Below the pieces are notes generated by a model. It was not told the DNA's origin, did no database searches, and saw nothing but the letters and a program-made list of their open reading frames with translations. 64,000 bases of DNA. Source: Lachnospiraceae bacterium. GTDB lineage: Bacteria; Bacillota; Clostridia; Lachnospirales; Lachnospiraceae. The position numbers and the translations under genes were made by a program. The stretch spans positions 27,250-91,249 of the forward strand of contig JAGAJL010000011.1 of NCBI GenBank assembly GCA_017626095.1. Direction: 5' to 3'. Positions 36,552-45,807 of the stretch are shown in pieces (the stretch's first letter is position 1; each line of letters starts with the position of its first letter).

Positions 36552-37259
36552 TCATAAATATTTTTCTATCGTCCCCTGCTCTACAACACTTTTCCCCAAC
36601 AATGTAATCGCTTGCTTTGGACAAATGTTTATACATCGATAACACATGGTACATCTATCCTCTGCTTTAGCAAAATTATTTTCAATATTTAGATTTTGCA
36701 TTGGACATGCCTCCACACATTTACCACAACCAATACACTTTTGTGTATCAACATTTACTTTGTCTGTATATTTCTTCGTTTTATTGTAAAACCACAGGCG
36801 TTGCCCAAACAAGCCGGCAAAATGATATAGCAAGCCTATACCTTCTTGTGGCGGTTTTCCATTTTTCATATCACGTACTGCATTGTTTATCTTCTTTTCT
36901 GCCACTTTCACAAGCTCCACATTTTTCTCTATCGGACGCTTCAATGCCTTTACATCAGCTATGCTGTCTGGCATCTTCAAATGTAAGCCGCCTGTAATTT
37001 GCGCTCCATACTTACGAAGCCGGCGAGCCAGAATACCTGCTCCATCTCCACTAAACAATCCCATTGTTGCTATTACAAAGATTTTTTTGCCTTGCCATAG
37101 ATGTTGATATCTGTCTACAAAATCCTTCAGCATTTTCGGAATATTACTATACTGTACAGAATAACTAAAAACAATTTCTTCATTGTTTTTTATATAACTG
37201 ACAAGCCACTCTCCAAAGAAAATATAATTCGGATATTTCTTAAACGGTTCCTTATTCAA
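36552..37259 (-). CDS. EFR1-family flavodoxin-ferredoxin protein, N-terminally shortened
   Basis: A 235-residue protein ending in two 4Fe-4S motifs: CIGCGKCVEACPMQN and CTMCYRCINICPKQA. The region FSYSVQYSNIPKMLKDFV to GLFSGDGAGILARRL is the flavodoxin-like part. Normal EFR1 proteins begin with a GTGNS phosphate loop for FMN. Here the first ~40 residues are replaced by MNKEPFKKYPNYIFFGEWLV, and only 25 nt separate it from the NUDIX gene. FMN binding is therefore doubtful, although electron transfer by the clusters remains possible. Confidence 0.75.
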   Translation of the reverse strand: MNKEPFKKYPNYIFFGEWLVSYIKNNEEIVFSYSVQYSNIPKMLKDFVDRYQHLWQGKKIFVIATMGLFSGDGAGILARRLRKYGAQITGGLHLKMPDSIADVKALKRPIEKNVELVKVAEKKINNAVRDMKNGKPPQEGIGLLYHFAGLFGQRLWFYNKTKKYTDKVNVDTQKCIGCGKCVEACPMQNLNIENNFAKAEDRCTMCYRCINICPKQAITLLGKSVVEQGTIEKYL

Positions 37260-37284
37260 ACTATGGACATATGTAAATAATCCT

Positions 37285-37686
37285 CTATATTTGCTTCCTT
37301 ATCTCATCCACTAGTGTAATATCTGCCGGCAACCAATCTACGGAATCTAATTCATTTTTAGAAAGCCATTTTGCATCTTCGTGTTCTTTTAATTCTAATT
37401 GTTCTGATTCTAATTCACACCAAAAACAATCCATAGACAAATGAAAATTCGGATAATCGTATTCTACAGTCTGAATTAATTCACCAACTTGAATATTCGC
37501 ATTTAGTTCTTCTTTTATTTCCCGAACAAGCGCCTCCTGTGGTGATTCTCCTTCCTCAATCTTTCCACCGGGGAACTCCCATCCACCTTTAAAATCTCCA
37601 TATCCTCTGGCAGTAGCAAAGATTTGCTTTCTTCCATTTTCATCCCGCCTTGCAATTACTGCAGCGACAACTCGTATTGTTTTCAT
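37285..37686 (-). CDS. NUDIX (MutT-like) pyrophosphohydrolase
   Basis: A 133-residue protein with a complete Nudix box: GGKIEEGESPQEALVREIKE, continuing with ELN (residues ~40-62). The N-terminal VVAAVIARRD and the short length match (deoxy)nucleoside-triphosphate pyrophosphohydrolases such as MutT/8-oxo-dGTPase, which clean damaged nucleotides. It is cytoplasmic, with no obvious operon partner other than the truncated EFR1 gene downstream. Confidence 0.88.
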   Translation of the reverse strand: MKTIRVVAAVIARRDENGRKQIFATARGYGDFKGGWEFPGGKIEEGESPQEALVREIKEELNANIQVGELIQTVEYDYPNFHLSMDCFWCELESEQLELKEHEDAKWLSKNELDSVDWLPADITLVDEIRKQI

Positions 37687-37779
37687 ATTTTTAGTCCTCT
37701 AATTTCTCAAACTATGTATAACCATTATACTATTCAGATAATGCAATCGCAAATAACATGTGGACGTAGGATATTTTCT

Positions 37780-40746
37780 TTATGACACTTCCCCAATACT
37801 ACTTTGCAAATAACAAAGCAAATCCTCACGTACCGGATGATGCATTTTTATAACCACCTTACTGATTGGTTTCATATTTCCCTTATTATCTTCTTTTTGA
37901 GATTCTCTAACATCCATTATATCAAATGTCCCCATATAATAAAAATTGCTTTCTGCATCACTCTTCTTAACAAGCAAATGCTTTCTTGGTGCAGTAATCA
38001 CATTTTTCATGTAAGCACTATTAATTCCCATTCCTATTTTTGAGTCCCATTTAAAAACCATATTACCTTCGAATGCATCTGCATAATCAGGCTTGCCTTC
38101 TACGTAATTTCGCTCATCCTCTGTCTGCTCTTTGTGATAGGTAATAAAGACAAAAACATCATCTACAATTCGTTTCATACCATACATAACAGACGATAAA
38201 TCTTTTCCACAATTCATCAATAAGCTAACATCACGTCTTGAATATTTTTCATACAAAACAAATGGCGAAACGATATCTGTTTTCTGCGAATACTTATCCT
38301 GATATCGAGAGAGACCCACACGAATAATATCCTCAACTTGTAATTTAAACTCATCGTGTCGTAATCGTTCCTCATAGTATTTCATTCTCCTTATTATACC
38401 ACTATTAGCAGATATCACTTCTATATTCTTAAATCTCTGATACTCTTCGTCCTTACTTACAAACTTACCCTCAAGGACATCAAGAGCATACTCAACCTGA
38501 GTATCCGTAATCTCTCTCGAATACTTATCGTTATATAGCTTCTGAAAATCTTTTACTGAAATGGTATCCTTTGTCGATAGCAAACGAAGAATCTCTAACT
38601 CCTCTGGACGCACCCCACTTAATATAGTTTTTGATAGGTATTCTAAAACAAGTTTCTCACTATCTGTCAGTCCACAGTTATAATTTCCTTTTTCAACATT
38701 TTCAATAAAAGCATAATAAGTCTTATACTCTTTGATAATAACCAACGGGTCTACTTCATTATTTTCATAAAAATCATATAATCTTGGCATTCTTCCCAAA
38801 CGATTTTTTAGTGTGATATAACTTTCCTTAATAATCGATTTCATACCACGAATTCGATCAATGGACTGAAAAATCTTATTCTTTGCCACCTCATCAAAAT
38901 GAACTGTAGATGCACCGGGAATAGTACGATTGCCGCTGATCACATATTTCCGAATAGTATCTGGGTTGTAAGAGCGATCTCCTGACAATGCAACAGGAAT
39001 CATAAAATTATTGTTGTAGTTGCCGATAAAATCAAGTATTACAACATACTCCTTACCCTCTGCCTTTCGTAATCCACGTCCCAATTGTTGAATGAATACA
39101 ATTGGCGACTGAGTTGGTCTTAGCATAATAACCTGATTAACTTCTACAATATCAACACCTTCATTTAAGATGTCTACAGAGAATATATAATCAAGAGGTT
39201 CATCGCAATCTGAACCATCCTCATTCATAGCTAAACGTTCAAATGCATTTTGCCTAACTTGCTCTGAATCAGCACCACTTAGTGCAACCGTGCGATATCC
39301 CAATTCGTTAAATTTCTTAGACAGTTCAATACACTCTTTGTTACGACTACAAAAGATTAATCCTTTTATGCGATCTCCACTATATCCATAATACTGGGAC
39401 TGCTCTAAAATATGTTTTACACGTTCATCGCAAACTAATTGATTAAAATCTTCCTCTGACAAACTCTTCGACTTTGCATCCTGAACCACAGACAAATCTG
39501 TGATTCCAAAATAGTGAAATGGACACAATAAGTCCTCTTCCATCGCCTGCTGCAAACGAATTTCATAAGCAATCTGATGATTAAAGATCTCATAAATATT
39601 GTCATTTATATCATTGTCATTTCGCTTATCCGGTGTCGCAGTCATACCTAAAAATAAACGAGGATTAAAATAATTCATCACCTTTTGATAGGTATTTGCC
39701 GAACTATGATGCGCCTCATCAAGAATAATACAATCAAATTCGTCTTGCTTATAGTTTTGCAAATGTGCATCTTTATTCAAAGTTTCTACCGTAGCAAATA
39801 CATAATCTTTATCATATTCGTGATAGCCTGCACCAACTAATCCAAACGATACAGAATTTCCAAATACTCTTTGGTAGGAATTTTTTGCTTGTACTGCCAG
39901 CGTTGCTCTATGCACTAAAAATAAAACTCTTTTAAATCCAAGTTCTCTCATAGCGAATGCAGATGCGTATGTTTTTCCTGTACCTGTCGCACTAATTAAT
40001 AGTGCTCGCCTTTCATTCTTCTCTAGTATTTCTTTGAGATTTGCAATAAAACGTACCTGCATGCTATTAGGTTTTAGTTTGTATCTTTCTAAAGAAGTAA
40101 CATTTCCCTCTGTGGCAAGTTTTCTCTGTGCTTTAATAATATCATATCTTTGTTTATATTCTTCATAAAATAAATCATATGTATATGCATATTCTGAATT
40201 CCAAAGTTCGTTAAATTCTCTTAGAATGTCATCTGCAACCTCACCTTGAGATGTAGACACCAGCTTCGTATTCCACTCTCGATTGGTGGTAAGCGCAGCA
40301 CTTGTCATGTTGGAACTACCAATGATAATTCGATAAATCTCTTGTTCTTTAAATATATACCCCTTTGTATGAAAACCGATATTTGCCAATTTTGTATCGA
40401 ACATTTTAATTTGAATATTTTTTAGAGAATGTAATTTTTCCAAAGCTCTCGGCTCACTAAAATCAAGATAATTCGAAGTTAGTATCTCCCCATGAACTCC
40501 TTTTTGTTCGAGCTCCTTTAGTGTTTGAAGGAGTGGGGTTACGCCACCTAATGTAATAAAGGCTACACTAATTTGAAATTTATCACACTTTAATAGCTCA
40601 TCTTCAATAGTGGAAATAACTTTCTTTCCTTCATTGTAATTATTTGAAACAAAATTGGGTTTATATGACAAATCAGAGGCAATACTTCCATTGATATATG
40701 CGGTTTCAAAACCACTACGAATTAGTTGTAATTTACCCTCTTGCAT
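37780..40746 (-). CDS. PLD-like nuclease/SF2 helicase/DUF3427 protein
   Basis: A 988-residue protein. The N-terminal phospholipase-D-like domain (~40-185) has one HKD-type motif, HTKGYIF...IIIGSSNMTSAAL (126-151). The SF2 helicase has Walker A SATGTGKT (252-259), IILDEAHHSS, LGMTATPDK and QQLGRGLRK. The C-terminal DUF3427 region spans ~700-980. Such proteins occur in defence islands and are thought to restrict or repair foreign DNA; no specific mechanism is established here. GGAGG six bases before ATG 40746 fixes the start. It is monocistronic with a terminator-like hairpin at 40848-40898 upstream. Confidence 0.88.
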   Translation of the reverse strand: MQEGKLQLIRSGFETAYINGSIASDLSYKPNFVSNNYNEGKKVISTIEDELLKCDKFQISVAFITLGGVTPLLQTLKELEQKGVHGEILTSNYLDFSEPRALEKLHSLKNIQIKMFDTKLANIGFHTKGYIFKEQEIYRIIIGSSNMTSAALTTNREWNTKLVSTSQGEVADDILREFNELWNSEYAYTYDLFYEEYKQRYDIIKAQRKLATEGNVTSLERYKLKPNSMQVRFIANLKEILEKNERRALLISATGTGKTYASAFAMRELGFKRVLFLVHRATLAVQAKNSYQRVFGNSVSFGLVGAGYHEYDKDYVFATVETLNKDAHLQNYKQDEFDCIILDEAHHSSANTYQKVMNYFNPRLFLGMTATPDKRNDNDINDNIYEIFNHQIAYEIRLQQAMEEDLLCPFHYFGITDLSVVQDAKSKSLSEEDFNQLVCDERVKHILEQSQYYGYSGDRIKGLIFCSRNKECIELSKKFNELGYRTVALSGADSEQVRQNAFERLAMNEDGSDCDEPLDYIFSVDILNEGVDIVEVNQVIMLRPTQSPIVFIQQLGRGLRKAEGKEYVVILDFIGNYNNNFMIPVALSGDRSYNPDTIRKYVISGNRTIPGASTVHFDEVAKNKIFQSIDRIRGMKSIIKESYITLKNRLGRMPRLYDFYENNEVDPLVIIKEYKTYYAFIENVEKGNYNCGLTDSEKLVLEYLSKTILSGVRPEELEILRLLSTKDTISVKDFQKLYNDKYSREITDTQVEYALDVLEGKFVSKDEEYQRFKNIEVISANSGIIRRMKYYEERLRHDEFKLQVEDIIRVGLSRYQDKYSQKTDIVSPFVLYEKYSRRDVSLLMNCGKDLSSVMYGMKRIVDDVFVFITYHKEQTEDERNYVEGKPDYADAFEGNMVFKWDSKIGMGINSAYMKNVITAPRKHLLVKKSDAESNFYYMGTFDIMDVRESQKEDNKGNMKPISKVVIKMHHPVREDLLCYLQSSIGEVS

Positions 40747-41070
40747 GATGTTCCTCCGTTTCAAAGCATGATAGAGTTATTGTAGCATATTTTCAGATGT
40801 ATCGTAAATCTTTTGATAAACAATATCTTCTTTTGCAACTGAAAACTCAAAAGTGCAGTATAAATAATATAATTTATCTCATACTGCACTTTATTTTACA
40901 TATTTATTATGCCTTAATTTTGTAAGCCACTAGTATTACTCAAACTCCTCGGCGGATGGCATTATACACTGCCTATGACCCCTGTATAGATAGCTTTGAT
41001 TCGAACTTATGTTTGTTTTTCGTAGTTTCCGTACCGCTAAAGGAAAAATAAACTCCAAAAAAACTCCAAA
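40747..41070. other. Intergenic region with a bidirectional hairpin and direct repeats
   Basis: No gene is seen. It holds the hairpin described at 40848-40898, a CTCCTCGGCGGATG sequence near 40945 resembling the CTCGGCGTGT motif of 29.8 and 32.4 kb, and two tandem AACTCCAAA units (about 41050-41069) directly after the ribbon-helix-helix gene. The direct repeats could be protein-binding sites. Confidence 0.4.
40848..40898. terminator. Bidirectional terminator-like hairpin
   Basis: AAAGTGCAGTAT pairs with ATACTGCACTTT around a ~20-nt AT-rich loop. It is followed by ATTTTA on the plus strand and by TGAGTTTTC on the minus strand. Confidence 0.6.
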
Positions 41071-41250
41071 TCAACTTGGGCGATCTTTTGCTTCCTCCTG
41101 CGCATAAAGAAGATCTAATGCCTGACAAATTACTCCGCTCATCGTCTGATAATGTCTTTCAGCATACGAAACTAACCGTTCTTTATCTTCTGCAGTCATA
41201 CGAATTCTTAAACTTGAATCCTTTCCATCCAATGACGGTTTTCTCGGCAT
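41071..41250 (-). CDS. Small ribbon-helix-helix (CopG/Arc-like) DNA-binding protein
   Basis: A 59-residue protein: MPRKPSLDGKDSSLRIRM forms the beta strand and TAEDKERLVSYAERHYQT with SGVICQALDLLYAQEE the two helices. It is likely a dimeric DNA-binding autoregulator or relaxosome accessory factor. The open frame extends 50 codons upstream through AT-rich DNA, but GGGGGAG precedes ATG 41250. It lies downstream of the helicase/62-residue operon. Confidence 0.7.
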   Translation of the reverse strand: MPRKPSLDGKDSSLRIRMTAEDKERLVSYAERHYQTMSGVICQALDLLYAQEEAKDRPS

Positions 41251-41425
41251 TTCAATCTCCCCCTTCCTTATATATTTTATTCTAATATGAATTGATACAA
41301 ATGTCAATATTATTATCACTATTGTACTAATAAAGATTTCACAAAAACTACAAATATTAATATCGTAAATGCATATCATACACTCCGCCGAAATAATCAT
41401 TTCAAACTACTAAAGGATATAACCC

Positions 41426-41614
41426 TCAATAATTCTCAATTTTAGACAATGCTAAATGAAGTTTATTAAATTCTTCTTGATCTAAAGTTACTTCATTAAT
41501 CATTTTTCCTTCTTCGTTGATCTCATTGATATGATATTTCCCAGTATCTTCGTTTTTCAAAAGAATTTTTGATACTTTTCCATTCTTATCAAATATTTCA
41601 CCCAGTTTTTTCAT
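41426..41614 (-). CDS. 62-residue protein coupled to the RNase III-like/SNF2 gene
   Basis: A small charged protein (MKKLGEIFDKNGKVSKILLK, then HINEINEEGKMINEVTLDQE and a C-terminal helix). No family is recognised. AAGGTG lies 9 nt before the ATG. Only 11 nt separate it from the stop of the large helicase gene, so it is almost certainly co-transcribed. It may be a regulatory or immunity partner. Confidence 0.6.
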   Translation of the reverse strand: MKKLGEIFDKNGKVSKILLKNEDTGKYHINEINEEGKMINEVTLDQEEFNKLHLALSKIENY

Positions 41615-41627
41615 ATATTCTTACACC

Positions 41628-44600
41628 TTACTTCACAAAAATGTTGTGCTCAGAAGCATCTTTTACAAGTAACTCAAATATTTCGGCATCTTCTTTTTTG
41701 TTTTGAACACACTCATAGAGTACTTCATCAATAGTCCCCTCTGCCTGCAAAAAGATAAAACTGCATATATTTTTCTGACCATATCTATATATCCGATCAT
41801 GGCTCTGGTAATATTCTTCAAAACTGTATGACAAAGAATAATAAATCGCATATTTGCAATTCACAAAAGTAACTCCATATTGTAATGTCTTAGGATGAGC
41901 AAGAATAACGTCTACAGTTCCTTCTTTAAACTGTTTAATACTCTTGTCTTTATCTTTCGTATCGCTATAAGCAGTAACTACTCTTTTCCCAATTTTCTCC
42001 AGAATTTTCTTCAAATTCTGTATTTCATATTTAAACTGACACCAAATAATAACCTGCTCATTACCTATTTCATCCAAAACTCTTAATAATTCCTCTTCTC
42101 TTTGTTTATGAATTTGCGTTACATTTCCGTCTGCATCCAAAAGGAAACCAGAAACTAATTGTCGTAATTTCATTAGAGAAGCCAATTTATTATTGACATT
42201 ATAGATTGTCTTGCTATTCTTGCTTGCCTTTTCCTGTTGCTCAATATTTATGAAATAATCACGATACATTGATTCGTACTTTGTCATAACATCTTTATCA
42301 AGAGTAATTTTTCTAACCATATGTACTGTATCAGGCAATTTCAAGCAATCAGATTTCGAAACAACAATAGAGTGTTTCCCAATCAAATCACTAACCTCTT
42401 TTTCCGCTTCTTCTGATTTACAAACAATTCTATTATTGATATTTACATAGTATTTTTTCTTATACGCTTCATACGACATTGGAAAGTCATTAGGTGCTAC
42501 CACTTTCATTTGTGAAAAATATTCCATTGTATTATTAGGTGCTGGTTTTCCAGAAAGTAAATATACATATTTGCAAGTATCCGCAAAATCTCTTACACAC
42601 TTTGATATTTTACTGGAATAATTTTTTAAAATTGAACTCTCATCGACTATTAGACCATTTACGCCTAACGACTTATAAAACTCAAGATTTCTGGTAAAGC
42701 TTTCTGGATTAACTATATAGTGTTTTGCTTTACCAATCATTATGGAACGTACATATTTTAACTGATTAGCTTTACTGCCATTTTGCCAATCTTCATAGTA
42801 CAAATAGTCATTAAATACTGATCTACCATCCATATCATTCCATCGTCTGTTAATATCCAAATATTGTCGTAAAGTAATATTATGACTAAGCGGATCCAAC
42901 TTCATTTCCGGATAAAAGTTATACTGATCATCCATCCAGGCAGTTAGAATAATTGGTTTTGAACAAATAATCAAAAAACTAGTATCATCTTGTTTCGTCT
43001 TACTTGTAATAATATCAAGTGCAAGAACTGTTTTTCCTGTACCTGTGTCATAAAAAAAGGCAAATTTATCAAACATTTCTGCTATTCTACAAGCAGCTTT
43101 CTGATGAGGTAATAATTTTTCATAATTACCTTCATATCCATCAAAGTTATTTCCAGCAATAAGTTCTGCTCTGATTATTTCCAACTTCTGTTCATTAGTT
43201 AATTTTTCTGAGAGCTTATTTTCTTTACCTTCTATCACTTCTTTTACTAAAGGATCTAATTCTTCTACCGAAATATCAATAGACTGTGGGACTCCTATTA
43301 CTTGCTTTTCTTCCGGAAATGGTGCAATATCATCAAGTAGCTTTGACAACTGTCTTGCCTCATCTGCGGAAAATACGATACCCTTCTTATTCTCATTTTC
43401 CCATGTGCTGATGTCATAAGCATTTTTGTGAATTGCATTTTGTATTGTAGCAAACCATTTTTTCTTTTTTCCTTCACTACTTAACAAACAAATATGCTTT
43501 TTTATTTTCCAAGAATCCTTTTCTAATTGCAGATATTCCTCTGGATATAGAACTTTTAAAATCGTCTTTTTTATTTTTAGGTTATCCTTAAAATATGGCA
43601 AAAGCTCATTCAAAACCTCATGAGCTGCCGCACCAATAGCTTTCTTTCGATTTGTGCCTTTTCCATATTTTTCTATATGAATTTCGTCATTCCAACAAAT
43701 CACTTTTGAACCGAAAACCGCATTATGATCCAAACTATCTGGATGTTGCTCACACGTTTTCTTGCAATGCATTCCATTAGCCTGAACAACTTCCTGTAAT
43801 GCTGTTGTATAATCTGGAATTTTGCTTTCTTTAACTTTATCAAAAAAATAGAATGAAATATTTGAAGCTTTTTCTTCTAACTCATCACTATTTCTTTTAA
43901 TTCCCCTAAGCACAAGTACCGCAATAATACTGTGAAAAATATCAATTTTTAATGATCCATGTCCTTCTTCATTTAAAGAGTTTACTGATTTGGAAGCCAA
44001 CAACATTTTCAACCATTCATCAGGCAATTCATTGTATAGATTTCTCGCATTTAGATATATTCCTCTTTCTCTTGTAACATCTAAATACTCCCAATCAGAT
44101 GTTGCATATAAATAATCAAGAACAAACAACTGCAGTATCTCTGCGCCAATTACTGACAATGCACTATTATCAGCAAATAAGTTCTTGTTCTTCACATCAT
44201 TTTGAATAGACTTATGGACAAACGCTGCATTAACATATTCTATTGGTAAGTCATTTGATTTTATATGTAATGCCGACAGCAACCTGTAAAGCTGTTTTTG
44301 CCTATCCATTGTGATTCTTATTTGTTCATCAATTGTCTTTCCTTTTTGAGAATTTTTAGATTTGAGCGGTATATTTTTTTGAATAATGTACTTCTGCGCA
44401 ACAGATCTCATTGCAGTTTTCTTGCTCTTCCCTTTTGCTGAACATTTATCTTTTCCAATAGTTAATTGGCAAGTAAATGTCAAATCATTATCTGGTCCTT
44501 CTCTATCTAAAATCTCATAAGAAAATGGTAACTTTTTGCCTTGTGCATATTCTTGTAAAATAGTCCTATAATCATAGTTATCGTTTTCTAAAGCTTTTTT

Positions 44601-45005
44601 CATATAAGGCAGTAAGAAATCATATGTGCTATTAAAACCATTTTGTCTATAAAATACAGCTAAAAATTTTGCCGCTATTTCTGTGTGTTTTTTACCTTCT
44701 TCCCCTTTGGAAATATATTGGTAATTTTCCAATTCATATTCATTATAAATTGCATCTGTCACCTGGATATAGGTTGAAGCTATCATTTTACTTATCTCAG
44801 AAGCACTAACAAAAATCTTATTAATATACGCATAAACAGCCAATGCTACTCTTGCAACTGAATGGCCATATACTATAAAATCTTTATTCATTTTTCTGAT
44901 ATTATCATCCTGCGGTTGATAGCTTGCATGATACAAAATTCTATCCAAATCATTTGGACTAATATTTAATTGAAGCTTTTGATAAAGTTCATAACCTTTC
45001 ATCAT
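41628..45005 (-). CDS. SNF2 helicase with two RNase III-like/dsRBD modules
   Basis: A 1125-residue protein. Residues ~15-140 follow the RNase III helical pattern (YGHSVARVALAVYAYI, ISKGEEGKKHTEIAAKFLAV) but lack the catalytic acids. Residues 143-212 are a typical dsRBD: DYRTILQEYAQ, EGPDNDLTFTCQLTIG, KGKSKKTAMRSVAQKYI. A second RNase III-like fold (~235-392; LSVIGAEILQLFVLDYLY in place of LEFLGDAVL) and second dsRBD (~397-470) follow. The SNF2 motor occupies ~620-1125: Walker A DTGTGKT (653-659), DESS (788-791), motif VI QSHDRIYRYGQ (~1067). It probably binds dsRNA or an RNA duplex and translocates. The start is ATG 45005, with GGAGG upstream. I know of no named system with this domain order. 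Confidence 0.82.
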   Translation of the reverse strand: MMKGYELYQKLQLNISPNDLDRILYHASYQPQDDNIRKMNKDFIVYGHSVARVALAVYAYINKIFVSASEISKMIASTYIQVTDAIYNEYELENYQYISKGEEGKKHTEIAAKFLAVFYRQNGFNSTYDFLLPYMKKALENDNYDYRTILQEYAQGKKLPFSYEILDREGPDNDLTFTCQLTIGKDKCSAKGKSKKTAMRSVAQKYIIQKNIPLKSKNSQKGKTIDEQIRITMDRQKQLYRLLSALHIKSNDLPIEYVNAAFVHKSIQNDVKNKNLFADNSALSVIGAEILQLFVLDYLYATSDWEYLDVTRERGIYLNARNLYNELPDEWLKMLLASKSVNSLNEEGHGSLKIDIFHSIIAVLVLRGIKRNSDELEEKASNISFYFFDKVKESKIPDYTTALQEVVQANGMHCKKTCEQHPDSLDHNAVFGSKVICWNDEIHIEKYGKGTNRKKAIGAAAHEVLNELLPYFKDNLKIKKTILKVLYPEEYLQLEKDSWKIKKHICLLSSEGKKKKWFATIQNAIHKNAYDISTWENENKKGIVFSADEARQLSKLLDDIAPFPEEKQVIGVPQSIDISVEELDPLVKEVIEGKENKLSEKLTNEQKLEIIRAELIAGNNFDGYEGNYEKLLPHQKAACRIAEMFDKFAFFYDTGTGKTVLALDIITSKTKQDDTSFLIICSKPIILTAWMDDQYNFYPEMKLDPLSHNITLRQYLDINRRWNDMDGRSVFNDYLYYEDWQNGSKANQLKYVRSIMIGKAKHYIVNPESFTRNLEFYKSLGVNGLIVDESSILKNYSSKISKCVRDFADTCKYVYLLSGKPAPNNTMEYFSQMKVVAPNDFPMSYEAYKKKYYVNINNRIVCKSEEAEKEVSDLIGKHSIVVSKSDCLKLPDTVHMVRKITLDKDVMTKYESMYRDYFINIEQQEKASKNSKTIYNVNNKLASLMKLRQLVSGFLLDADGNVTQIHKQREEELLRVLDEIGNEQVIIWCQFKYEIQNLKKILEKIGKRVVTAYSDTKDKDKSIKQFKEGTVDVILAHPKTLQYGVTFVNCKYAIYYSLSYSFEEYYQSHDRIYRYGQKNICSFIFLQAEGTIDEVLYECVQNKKEDAEIFELLVKDASEHNIFVK

Positions 45006-45202
45006 GTTCCATCCTCCATAATAATAATTATAGCAAATAATAATTCTTTGCAAAGTAATGAAAACGAAAAAATCCTTCATTTTTCCTGCTTTCTAAGGAT
45101 ACTCAAATATCTGTCTTAAATAAAAATGAACAGAATATTTTCTAAGATTTATTTTTTTCAATTTAGTTCAGTCTTGCATATGAACCATAATTTAAATCTC
45201 AT

Positions 45203-45241
45203 AAGAAACACCAGGGACTCAAAACGTCCCTGGTGTTTCTT
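45203..45241. terminator. Strong stem-loop terminator of the sigma-like gene
   Basis: A 16-bp stem (AAGAAACACCAGGGAC with GTCCCTGGTGTTTCTT) with a 7-nt loop lies just after the stop at 45250 on the minus strand. The following U tract is weak. Confidence 0.7.
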
Positions 45242-45249
45242 ACTCGTTA

Positions 45250-45807
45250 TTACTTTTTCACACTATCCGACGGCAATCTCACTGCCCCCATTCTCTTCCT
45301 CTGGATACTATTTTGAGCATCCATCTGCGTTGGTGCAAATCCACCATTATTCAGCAGATCCTTCTCCGCTTCCGCATAGGATCTATATCCGGCTGCCTTC
45401 ATACGTTTCAGCATTTTGCTTAAAGCACTCTTTTTATCTCTGCTTGCCTGACGATAGCAAATCTTTAAACTGTCCGCAACTTCTCCCAGGCTTTTTCCTT
45501 CTACAAGATTTTCGCATACAATCCGCTTTTCTCTTTCCGTTAAATCTGAAAACAGTTCTTTAAAGAAAATTTCGCTTGTGATCTGCTGGGCAACATCTGC
45601 ATTCCGATCAGCAAGATAATCTGTAAAATTTCCTTCTTCGGTTTCCAGTGAAGAAAAAAGGCAAATGTTCTGTCTGATGTACTGATCACGCATCAAATAT
45701 TTATCCTTATTATAAGACTTATTCAAAAAATCCAGCTCCTCTGAAGTTACGTTTTCATATCTTACTTTCTGGTATTTGTCATAAAATGTGTATATTCTTT
45801 CTTCCAT
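45250..45807 (-). CDS. Sigma-70-like/phage-type transcription factor of a mobile element
   Basis: A 185-residue protein. The C-terminal half (LTEREKRIVCENLVEGKSLG, EVADSLKICYRQASRDKKSA) is a sigma-region-4-type HTH. The N-terminal MEERIYTFYDKYQKVRYENV resembles sigma-like regulators carried by Lachnospiraceae integrative elements. It probably drives element gene expression. The ORF is open 62 codons further upstream, but GGAGG lies 8 nt before ATG 45807. The C-terminal tail (GGFAPTQMDAQNSIQRKRM) is not part of the HTH. Confidence 0.72.
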   Translation of the reverse strand: MEERIYTFYDKYQKVRYENVTSEELDFLNKSYNKDKYLMRDQYIRQNICLFSSLETEEGNFTDYLADRNADVAQQITSEIFFKELFSDLTEREKRIVCENLVEGKSLGEVADSLKICYRQASRDKKSALSKMLKRMKAAGYRSYAEAEKDLLNNGGFAPTQMDAQNSIQRKRMGAVRLPSDSVKK

